Shown here: positions 11,396-19,540 of the stretch, one piece after another | How positions within the stretch are numbered: position 1 is the first letter of the stretch | Layout of the letters: every line of letters starts with the position of its first letter | Origin: Neurospora tetraspora | Taxonomy: Eukaryota; Ascomycota; Sordariomycetes; Sordariales; Sordariaceae | Reading direction: 5' to 3' | DNA: 64,000 nucleotides | Assembly: GCF_033439725.1 (NCBI RefSeq) | Contig: NW_026944384.1 | Coordinates: forward strand, 1,674,001 to 1,738,000 | Notes under the pieces: model-generated | Told to the model about the DNA's origin: nothing | The model's database searches: none | Seen by the model: only the letters and a program-made list of their open reading frames with translations | Made by a program: the position numbers and the translations under genes

Positions 11396-11490
11396 TGATC
11401 ACCGAGGTGAAACCTCATAGGTGAAGAATCGGCGAGAAGCGTGATCGGAGGGAGGCATGACCGTATTGCTTCCTCAAGCCGTTGGTACTC

Positions 11491-12569
11491 TTAATGATGG
11501 GTAGAGCACCTTTTGCAGACGCGGTTCTGACCAGATTGATGGTCTATGGCACTGAGGAGCCCGTGGTCCATCAGATCACTCATGATCTGGTATACAAGTT
11601 CGCGAAGTTCGTTTTTGGTAAGATTTTCGAGGCGCCTATCATCCTTTAGTTGGCGCAGGATCTGGACTGCAAGTTGGCGAAGTTCGCGGAGGAGTTCGTT
11701 TTTGGCAAGATTTTCGCGGTGCTCTTCTTCCCGCTTGTCCATGGCGTATTTGGAACCAATCTCGATGTCGAGTTTAGTGCAGGTGATTTTTCCATCCCCG
11801 ATATCCACGTACAGGCGGTTAGCCCAGTCCAAATCGTAAGTCTCTAGGCCTTTAACCAGATAAAACATGTAGAATTTTGCCGGAATTGGGATGCCCATCC
11901 GCTCGAAACGCATACGAAGCCAGAAAGCTCTGTCGCGGTAGGCGTTGAGGTCTGACTTATGTTGACAGTGGCACATACTGTAGAACTCGTCCAGTAGGCG
12001 AGATACGTATATGCCAGGGCGGTCGGCATCCCAGCGATGAACTGCATCCCATAGGACTTTGGGGTCGCGATCGGTGACGTCAAGGGTCCAATGCCCACTG
12101 GACTTGAGTTGCGGCAAGATACGGTTGATACTGTCGTAGATGATCCGGAAGGCGCATTGTCTTCTTTGCTCAAAGCGCTCACGGTTCAATCTGGCAATGC
12201 GACTGTCGTCTCCTTGAGGAGGTGTCTCTGTGCCCTTGATGAAACCCTCGAGAAAGACGGCACAGAGGTTGGCATCGACCGTTCTTCTCCATTCGTCGAA
12301 ATTTTGATCACCTTGGAGATCCGGAATAGGAAAGAGCGGAAGGGTTGAAGACGAATGCTTCCATCCACGCCATAGCTCTTTGGCTTCTTGATGAGGAACG
12401 CTTAAGGCAGTGCTGGTTAGATAGTTCGTTAGCAAGGTTCTCCAGTGAGTCGGTGAAGGGGAACAATCATCACTTTGGTGCTCCTCTGGCGAACAAGAAA
12501 GCAAAGATAAGATCAGAAAACGTGGTTATCAGGAACAAGTTGTCACCTTTCGGTTGGAGAAGCAGCCAT
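11491..12569 (-). CDS. Gag-like (copia-type) domain protein, paralogue 2
   Basis: Two exons: 12569-12547 (23 nt, MAASPTE plus two bases) and 12412-11491, separated by a 134-nt intron (GTGACA donor, CTAACG and CTAAC near the end, CAG acceptor, phase 2). Splicing gives MAASPTES-TALSVPHQ and a 314-aa product. I chose this model because paralogue 3 has the same tiny exon, phase and junction. The core carries LQGDQNFDEW, GFIKGTETPP, CAFRIIYDSINRI, DPKVLWDAVHRWDAD, YRDRAFWLRMRFERMGIPI and FYLVKGLETYD. The C-terminal third is a predicted coiled coil rich in Lys/Glu/Leu with a repeated word (ENLAKNELLREL and ENLTKNELRELV), ending in RVCKRCSTHH. Resemblance is to copia Gag; no other retrotransposon domain is present. 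Function unknown. Confidence 0.75.
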
Positions 12570-13227
12570 GATGACCAAGGCGATAGGATATAGGATCGGG
12601 GTGGCCGTGAATTCTTTTGAGGGGTGACAAGACCGGTAGTATTGGACTTGGGAGTAAAACTAATGACTCAGGGGTGAGAACAGAGACTATAAGTACAACT
12701 ACCGAGGTGCTCGGAATGGAAGTAGTCTAATCCATTGTGGGTTTTTTGCCACCAGGAAGAGCCTGTATCGATGGAGGTGGATGGGTGACCCAAGCAGTTA
12801 TTGTTCAGGCATGGCCGTGCGTTGGTCTAGAAACCCAGATCAAGCGAGTTTGAGGAAAGTCTGAAATTCATTTAGAATAATGTTTAGTCACTAAGACTTG
12901 TGAAAAACGTCGTAGTGTTGGTGAAAGCAGTGCGGACATGTACCCGACGGAGGGATGATGTTCGTGGCTTCGAATTATCGCAGAACCTTTGACCCGTGTT
13001 CATAGTTTCCGGTGCTCGCCTCGTATTCATTCAAGACTTTTGCATATGTGGGCATAAATAGACAAACACGAATTTACCAGTATCGGGAGACTTCGCGTAG
13101 TTGTAACATGGTATGGGTTCATGGAGTTGTGAATAGTCGTTGCTGTATACCCTAGGTAAGAGGTGGGCGATTGCCGAAGAGACACGAGAGGGAGAGATGC
13201 TCCCTCTGCACGAGGCCAGCGGTCTCT
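12570..13227. other. Intergenic between Gag-like paralogues 2 and 3
   Basis: Should contain the promoter of paralogue 2 and the 3' end of paralogue 3. I see no coding signal, repeat or RNA gene. Confidence 0.5.
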
Positions 13228-14206
13228 TTAATAGCGAGAGCCACGTTGTCTGGCACCTTCTCTATGAGGATGTCCGGGACGGCGTCCACGGGCATTGCGG
13301 CGCTTCTTGAGGTGTTGTGGCTTGCTTGGCTTGACTTGACACTCCCCCACGGATTCCCAGGACGCCTGTTTCTCAATATTTGTCCCTAAAGTGAAGTAAG
13401 TCCAGTCCGAAGCCTTGATGAACAGCGACGTTACCCAGTTTTCGTCGGGATACCTGGTCAACCCGCTGAGAACATATGTCTTCATCAGCTCGTCGGCAAT
13501 CGGCACACCGGCACGCTCGAGGCGCCGGCGAAGCCAATTAGCTCGGCGCATAAATTCACGGAGGTTATCGAACCCAGAGTGATGTATGTGGCTGAGTTCC
13601 CTCACCAATTTGACTTTGGCGAGTGTGTTGAGGTGAACAGCGACATCCCAGCGATGAATAGCATCCCACAGGACTTGTGGATCGAGAACATCCGGCAATT
13701 GGTAGCCGTCATATCCGTAGGGCAAAAGTTGCAAATGAATGGGCGTGCTGCTTGTATAGATGATTCGGAAAGCGCAAAGCCTTCTGTCGTTGAAAGTCTG
13801 AAGGTCCAGATAATCCTCGGCAGTGTCACTAGGGGGAGGTGTTTCCGTCCCCTTGACAAAACCCTCAAGACCGTATATCTTGAAAGTGTCTAGGACGCTA
13901 CGATCCCATAACTCAAAGTTGTCTTCTCCTTTGAGTTCTGGAAGCTCCAAGCCAGCATCTGGGCTGGAATCTGTCCAAAGGGGCCATCTTGGATGACGAA
14001 TGTCGTTGGCTGGCTCTTGAACTTTTTGATCACTCGAAACGGAGCTGGTCAAAGTGTTAGTTCTGTTTCCGAAGTTGAGGTGTTGAAAGCCCAGAACTAG
14101 AAGGTAATTTGACGAAGGCTTAGCTGGGGAAGAAGAGACACGATCAGGTGGGTGGTATGTGCATCGTCGCAAGAGATGTTCACCTTTCTGTGGAAGCAGC
14201 AGCCAT
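13228..14206 (-). CDS. Gag-like (copia-type) domain protein, paralogue 3
   Basis: Two exons: 14206-14184 (23 nt, MAAASTE plus two bases) and 14044-13228. The 139-nt intron has a GTGAAC donor, CTAAC branch site and ACCAG acceptor, phase 2, giving MAAASTES-SVSSDQKV and a 279-aa product. The core has LKGEDNFELW, GFVKGTETPP, CAFRIIYTS, LDPQVLWDAIHRWDV, KVKLVRELSHIHHSGF, FMRRANWLRRRLERAGVPI and DELMKTYVLSGLTRY. The C-terminus is strongly basic (KKRRNARGRRPGH and RQRGSRY), similar to the tail of paralogue 4, which hints at nucleic-acid binding without a zinc knuckle. The intron-containing structure and clean frame argue for a host gene rather than a live retroelement. Function unknown. Confidence 0.76.
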
Positions 14207-14452
14207 GGTGACCAAGTGGATGACACAAAGTGCTCGGGTGGTGAGGTGAAGAGGCTGTCTAGTTGGGAACTTGTGTCTGGGAGAAAAGAAGGAAGCGAGT
14301 CGCGGTCGAAGGATAGCCAGCGAGCCAGCCTATATAAGGCCGGACTTGTTTCTCCAAAGCACGGACATATATGTACTAAAATATCCCCGACTGTAGGTAT
14401 CTGGAGGGGGGTGCATATTGGTCTGGTACAAGTATTGACGCAAGCAAGTTAA

Positions 14453-14554
14453 CAAGCCAAGTTAAATCGGGGGTCAAAACAAGTCAAGTACACGCTTGTT
14501 TTTTACAAACAAGTCAAATTAGACCCCCGACTTGACTTGACTTGACTTGACTTG
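14453..14554. repeat. Imperfect inverted repeat with (CTTGA)n tract
   Basis: Arms 14453-14475 and 14522-14544 pair over 23 bp with three mismatches, all transitions, around a CGGGGGTC/GACCCCCG core. The right arm runs into five tandem CTTGA units ending at 14554. The loop is about 46 bp and is itself rich in CAAGTCAA words. It could form a cruciform or hairpin; no transposase-like gene is nearby. Confidence 0.7.
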
Positions 14555-14852
14555 TGTGCAGCACTGATCTGGGCGACTTTGTGTTCGGCTTTTCTCTTGT
14601 CACAACCTCAGGTGGATTCGATTATCGCCCTTGTGGTCGGGTGCCCCGCGCTCGATGCGTCAGCTCCAAGACCCTTTAAAGGACTCGGAGTTCAGAGGAA
14701 TAATAATTGGTACAAAAGAAAAGTCTTGATCATAGTTCATCGGAAGGCGACTCAAACCTCAAAAGTTGCTGGTGGGGGACATTGAGAATTGCGCGGCAGA
14801 CAAATGACGAGGTGGCCGGTCGAAAAAGTTGATGTTTTGGCGAAACTGCACC

Positions 14853-14960
14853 TTCAGGAGGCGCACAGGCGCGAAAGATACCTACCTGTACATTACCATC
14901 CTAGTTTCAACCAATCAACATGCATTTTCTGCCTTATATGGCTGACAAAGTGGGGCGCAA
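14853..14960. promoter_or_regulatory. Duplicated promoter-like block, copy 1
   Basis: Shares an ordered series of words with 16505-16613: GCGCACAGGCGC, then a TACCT element, a TTTC-x-ACCAATCA element with an inverted CCAAT-type box, and finally GTGGGGCGCAAA. The second copy is the divergent promoter between paralogue 4 and RRP7. This copy stands about 650 bp upstream of paralogue 3. Confidence 0.55.
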
Positions 14961-15446
14961 ATGGTCACAAACAACGCCAGGCATTTGCGAACCAGTTTAA
15001 CATGTTGGTGATGATGGCGATTCAGTGGACGTGTTACGTGTGGAAGGTGCATCCCACCTTGAATTTCCATTTACAGAGTACCGTATTTACCTCTAGCTGG
15101 GTGGCACGCCTTTTCCTTTTCAACCAAACAAGCCACCAATGAAGCATTTTCCCTGCCATCAAGTTCCCATCGTCTCATATGTTGATGCTTTCCTCCATAC
15201 CATCCCAGAAGCTCAGACCTGCCCCCGTACTCTTTTGTGCGCTTCTTGCCCTTTTCCTTACGAGATCGAACAGGTAGACCCTCAAGAAGATGGGCAAAAA
15301 TCAACTAGTATCCGAGGCTTCGCCGTTACCCTTATCGCCTCCGCGTTGTAAATCACTGGAGGCCTGAGCTATGGGTGACCAGTGAAGGAGAACCTAAGCA
15401 GGACAGATGAGGGATCGCCGAGGAGACACGACTCAGAGATATGTCT

Positions 15447-16190
15447 TCAATGGCGACGACCGCGTTGCCTTGAACCACCGCGATGTTCGGAAGACTGCCT
15501 ATTGGCATTGCGGGGCCTGTTGATTTCTTGTTGCTCTTGTTGGTGTTTGTTTGCCTGGTCTTGAATGGCGAATATGTGCTTTCTAATCTCCGAGATCATT
15601 GTTTCGGAGTCCCATTTGTCGTACCGCACGATTATAAGACTTTCCAAAATTTTGCTGGGGTGGTGTGGAAACACACCTCCGTACAGACACGTCTTCATCA
15701 TCTCATCCGATATTGGCATGCCGAGGCGCCCAAGACGCCGTTGAAGCCATTCAGCTCTATCCAGGAATGCATCGATGTCATCGAATTGACGATAGTCGAT
15801 GGTGGTGAGCTCCCTTAAAAAGGCGAGTTTTTGGGTTGGGTCAATGTTGGTATACCAGCGTTGCACCGCATCCCATAGTACTTTCGGATCGCAGTCATCC
15901 AGTCGATCGTATGGGCCCCACCTGCGGATGTGCTTCTGGGCTACCAGGATTTGGACACTTTCATAGAGGAGACTCCAGGCGTGCCATTTCCTGTCCTTGA
16001 AGCTCCTGAGCTCTTTCATATTTTCGGGCGTATTGCCAAGGGGAGGTGTCTCCGTGCCCCTTATGAACCCCTCAAGGCCAAGCATCCTGAGGACACGTAT
16101 GGCATAACCTTCCCAAATCCCAAAGTTCTCTTCTCCTTGGAGCACGATAATTTTGGGCGTGTCGTCATCGCCCGAAGAGGAATCATACAT
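15447..16190 (-). CDS. Gag-like (copia-type) domain protein, paralogue 4 (5' end decayed)
   Basis: 247 aa from the ATG at 16190. The core is complete: LQGEENFGIW, GFIRGTETPP, DPKVLWDAVQRWYTN, KLAFLRELTTIDYRQF, FLDRAEWLQRRLGRLGMPI and DEMMKTCLYGG. A Gln-rich stretch and a basic RQRGRRH end follow. Paralogues 2 and 3 start from a spliced 23-nt exon; here the matching sequence at 16379-16363 survives with its GTGACA donor, but the ATG reads AGG and six bases are missing. Splicing at the homologous acceptor would meet an in-frame TAG. Translation therefore must begin at the downstream ATG, giving a shorter N-terminus, or the gene is on its way to becoming a pseudogene. The frame after 16190 is intact. 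Confidence 0.65.
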   Translation of the reverse strand: MYDSSSGDDDTPKIIVLQGEENFGIWEGYAIRVLRMLGLEGFIRGTETPPLGNTPENMKELRSFKDRKWHAWSLLYESVQILVAQKHIRRWGPYDRLDDCDPKVLWDAVQRWYTNIDPTQKLAFLRELTTIDYRQFDDIDAFLDRAEWLQRRLGRLGMPISDEMMKTCLYGGVFPHHPSKILESLIIVRYDKWDSETMISEIRKHIFAIQDQANKHQQEQQEINRPRNANRQSSEHRGGSRQRGRRH

Positions 16191-16362
16191 CGTGACCGAC
16201 TCGTCCGGTTTATCCGTCTATCTGGGACTGTCAGCGTTTTTAGCTCAGTTAACCAGTCTGCTAGAATTGGAAGCTTCAAATGAGCCGTGAAATGTGATGA
16301 TAGGGAAGCCGAAGAACAAGATAAATCTGGGCAACGTAGGCGTATATGTAGGAATCTGTCAC

Positions 16363-16379
16363 CTTTCTGTGCGAGCCCT
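16363..16379 (-). pseudogene. Relic of the paralogue first exon
   Basis: Aligns with the first exons of paralogues 2 and 3 (GCT codon, ACAGAAAG end, GTGACA donor, and a CCTTGGT word just upstream), but the start codon is AGG and six bases are deleted. It shows that paralogue 4 once had the same two-exon structure. Confidence 0.65.
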
Positions 16380-16504
16380 GGCAACCAAGGCGTGGAAAAG
16401 GAGAAGCTTGAACGTGTGCGACAGCGAGAGAGAGATACTGGTATACCGTCTAGAGGTCGTTAAAGAGCACGGGCGTGGCTGTCGTATGCGAGTGGTGAAC
16501 TTTG

Positions 16505-16613
16505 TAGCTCCAGGGGTGCGCACAGGCGCCTAAAGGTACCTGTATGCTACGATACTGATTTCGACCAATCACCGCCCGCAATAACTTTACAAGGCTGAGA
16601 AGTGGGGCGCAAA
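16505..16613. promoter_or_regulatory. Divergent promoter block between Gag-like paralogue 4 and RRP7 (copy 2)
   Basis: Contains GCGCACAGGCGC, TACCTGTATG, ACCAATCA and GTGGGGCGCAAA in the same order as 14853-14960. It is 130-240 bp upstream of the RRP7 start codon, so it likely drives RRP7 and possibly also the leftward gene. Confidence 0.5.
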
Positions 16614-16744
16614 AGTTTCCTGGAGACGGCGACGGAATGCAGAGCAAACTGAATGCTTCGATCTTCGCTTCAGTTTTCAATCTTCAAACAGAAACTCGAC
16701 AACCACACTCGTCAACAGCACGTTTGTGTCTCAATACCGACAAA

Positions 16745-17716
16745 ATGGCGCCATCCCCACAAACAATAGGCGAATTCAGCGTCCTCCCGATCTCGATCCC
16801 ACCCGTTCCGTCGTTCCCTCGCAATGTCGTCCACTACCTCTACGTCCGACGAAACGCCCCCAAGATCCCCACAGCCAACGATTCCAGGAGTCTCTTCCTT
16901 GCAAACGTTCCTGTCGACAGCACAGAGCTTCACCTCCGCGCCCTTTTCGCATCACTAGTCGGCGCCGGTCGCTTCGAGAGCGCTTCCTTCGAGGATGAGA
17001 GGAAGGAGGCCGAGGCCGTTGCCGCCGCCCTAGACGCCGCGCCCGCACAGGCCGTACGATTACTCGCTGCCCACGGCAAGAAGAGGAAACGCGAGGATCA
17101 GGAGGCTGTCGAGAGAGCTGAGGAAGAAGCCGCTGCCCGACTACCCAGCACATGGACCCGACCACTACGGAAGAGCGGCAGCACCGCCGTTGTTCTGCTT
17201 GCCGACGAGAAGAGCGTACAGCAGGTTCTGAAGGCGATCGCGAAGGTTCACAAATCCAAGAAATATCCCACATGGGGCGGCGAAGGAAACGTCGTATCCG
17301 AGCGTGTACCACAACTCGGCTCCATCTGGCTCAAGGCGCACAACCAGCTTTCCTACCCCGACCGCGACCAGCTACAAGCCGCCGTGGATGCATTCTCGAC
17401 TATGTTTACCAGGAGAGAGAGGGAAGCAGCCGAGATCGCCAAGAGACTGCGCAACGAGCCGGACGAGGACGGTTTCGTCACGGTAACACGTGGTGGAAGA
17501 AGCGCCCCGGCCACCAGGAACGAGGCCGAGGAGGCCAAGAAGATGATGATCGAGAAGGCGGAAAAGAAGAAGCAGGAGATGACGGACTTCTACAGGTTCC
17601 AGATGAGGGAGCGCAAGAAGGCCGAGCAGGAGGAGCTGGTGAAGCGGTTCGAGGAGGACAGGCAGAAGTTGGATGCTATGCGCCAGAAGCGCGGCAGGTT
17701 TGTCCCCGAGGCATGA
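16745..17716 (+). CDS. rrp7: Ribosomal RNA-processing protein 7 (Rrp7-like)
   Basis: Single exon, 323 aa from the ATG at 16745 (context CAAAATGGC). An in-frame ATG at 16637 exists, but the extension is not protein-like and the chosen start gives the usual MAPS-type beginning. Rrp7 works in the small-subunit processome (UTP-C/CURI complex) in the nucleolus, in pre-18S rRNA maturation. Visible parts: an RNA-recognition-like N-terminal region with SLFLANVPVDSTELHLRALF (about 46-65), an Ala/Glu/Lys-rich insert, a second block GSTAVVLLADEKSVQQVL, and the signature C-terminal domain with DEDGFVTVTRGG followed by a long basic-acidic helix ending in RQKRGRFVPEA. No intron needed. Transcribed away from Gag-like paralogue 4, sharing its promoter region. 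Confidence 0.9.
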   Translation: MAPSPQTIGEFSVLPISIPPVPSFPRNVVHYLYVRRNAPKIPTANDSRSLFLANVPVDSTELHLRALFASLVGAGRFESASFEDERKEAEAVAAALDAAPAQAVRLLAAHGKKRKREDQEAVERAEEEAAARLPSTWTRPLRKSGSTAVVLLADEKSVQQVLKAIAKVHKSKKYPTWGGEGNVVSERVPQLGSIWLKAHNQLSYPDRDQLQAAVDAFSTMFTRREREAAEIAKRLRNEPDEDGFVTVTRGGRSAPATRNEAEEAKKMMIEKAEKKKQEMTDFYRFQMRERKKAEQEELVKRFEEDRQKLDAMRQKRGRFVPEA

Positions 17717-18312
17717 GCGGAATAGCGACCAAACAAACTTTGTTAGCCATGCGACGCCTTCAGCAGTTCGCAGCCACATTTTGTGGGCAAGCCAAAGACT
17801 TGCGACCAAGCGATTGTCTTTGGTAGCACAACACTACACGACAGGCCTGCTGGAGAGAGGGCCCTATGTGAACTTGCGCAAGAACATGCAAGTCTCTCCA
17901 AACCTACCGTTAGGTGTGTATTTCCAATTTTCGTTTTTTTCCTTTCCATAGCAATATTCTATGATGACGGCCGCGGGGCCATCAGATGTCTTTCTCGCCT
18001 CTGGGTCCAACTCCCATGGGCGAGAAGACAAACGCTGACAAAAACCGCGTTACAACAATCTTCTCAAACACTCTGAAATGTCTTGCACGTCGGTTCCCGC
18101 TCCTGTTACGGATCTGTTGTCGTACGGAGGTTGTGCTAACATCTGAGACCAGGGAACGTCTTGGCATCAATCGGATGCCATCCTTCATTCCGCTTTCGCG
18201 GTCGTTATCGATATATAGAACCTCGAAGACCATATACCCAATAATCACGACCGAGGCGAAAAAAGCTGGTGCGACCGGCTGGCCTTTATCGACGGCCACA
18301 CAGCAGAAACCA

Positions 18313-18337
18313 CAACAACAACAACAACAACAACAAC
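18313..18337. repeat. (CAA)n microsatellite
   Basis: About eight uninterrupted CAA units. Confidence 0.9.
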
Positions 18338-19135
18338 GCCTGTTTGAGAAAGGGCTGGGAGGAGATTCTGTACAACGGGATAGAGGACGGAAAAAGGGAC
18401 AACGGAGTTCAAAAGGATTGGAAAAGCCATTCCCATATTTTCGAGGCTGGCGATTGTAACATTTGTGCATCTTGTCGGAGTCGAGTGGAAGGCGGAGACG
18501 GGATCATCCGTCAATCGTTTTCTGCTGACGGCCTGCAGCCCCCCCAATGCAGGTGTCGGATCATCACAACAAGGAGGGCGGAGGAGGAGGAGTTGAGGTT
18601 CAGGGGTCAAACAACCATTCAGAAGAGCTGTACACGGGCGGGGGTTAGGGTTTTAGCCTGTGTGTTTACTACGTTTCAGCTTGTTCTCCTGGCTTCTTCC
18701 GCTTCGTGGTCGCCGGCGGTCGGGTGTTTGTGACGATGCGGTGTGATGAGCTACCTGGCTACGTAGCGGTGCCGCTGTGGTTCAGCTCTCCAACGCTGTT
18801 GCGGCCAAGCTGTGGGGAGCCATGCCAGTTGTCCCGTAGTGGCCCGCCAGTGGGTGATCGTGTTGGGTGATCCGGGCCGGGGGGGGATTGCTGCAGCAAC
18901 GGCCCCACCAAATAAACATGCGTGATGCCGGTTCCGTTGATTCGAAGATTCGCTGTTTTTCCACTGCGCAAGAAGCACTGGCACACCCACCACTGCAGTG
19001 CCACTCTGTGTGTTGCATTCGCCAATGTGAAGTCGGGAAAACAAGACATCCAATTGATCGATCTCCAGCCAGCGATTGACGCCTTAACGCCCGCCCATCC
19101 GCCCGCCCACAAGCTCGCCGATTACATACCGCGTG

Positions 19136-19136
<1 letters not shown>

Positions 19137-19173
<37 letters not shown>
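19137..19173. repeat. (TG)n microsatellite
   Basis: About 18 uninterrupted TG dinucleotides, roughly 370 bp upstream of the Msd1-like start codon. Confidence 0.95.
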
Positions 19174-19176
<3 letters not shown>

Positions 19177-19319
19177 CAGCTCGTTGAGACCCCTTGACAG
19201 GTTGACATTGACCCCTAACGGTTTTCTGCATTGCCGTTGCTGTCGCTGTCAGGTTCCTGTCGCTGTCTCCTTCCCAACTTTGACGGCCTGACACTTCACT
19301 TGTTGAACACCAACCCACG

Positions 19320-19355
19320 CCTTCGACTTCGACTTCGACTTCGACTTCGACTTCG
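19320..19355. repeat. (CTTCGA)n hexanucleotide repeat
   Basis: Nearly six tandem CTTCGA units about 190 bp upstream of the Msd1-like start codon, probably within its leader. Confidence 0.9.
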
Positions 19356-19540
19356 CAGAGGCCGCGACAGTGGTGTTAACCGGAAGGTCCGACCTAACCG
19401 ATCCTTTACGAGAAGGAATACTATCCATACGAAGTCGCGAAGAAGGTCACTGCACAGTCGTTAGGTAAACACCACCTCCCGCCGCCCGAGTTCGGAATGA
19501 TCACGATAACCGCCTTCTACACCGCCAACAACCGCCCAAC

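Larger units (their letters stand above)
9884..11490. other. Intergenic between Gag-like paralogues 1 and 2
   Basis: No gene is supported. The left end should be the promoter of paralogue 1 and includes a GTT/CAA trinucleotide tract. The right part (about 10770-11450) is dominated by short recurring words such as AAGTGA, GTGAAG and CCTGGC, described separately as a degenerate tandem repeat. Confidence 0.5.
14207..15446. other. Intergenic between Gag-like paralogues 3 and 4
   Basis: Contains an inverted repeat at 14453-14544 with a CTTGA pentamer tract, and a block (about 14853-14960) that duplicates the promoter block between paralogue 4 and RRP7. No gene is supported; a 117-codon frame at 14789-15142 begins at TTG and has no motif. 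Confidence 0.5.
17717..19540. other. 1.8-kb intergenic region with microsatellites
   Basis: Carries the RRP7 3' end and the promoter and 5' leader of the Msd1-like gene. It holds three simple repeats listed separately. A 162-codon frame on the minus strand (17982-18470) contains one hydrophobic segment but no recognised family; I do not call it as a gene. Confidence 0.5.
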
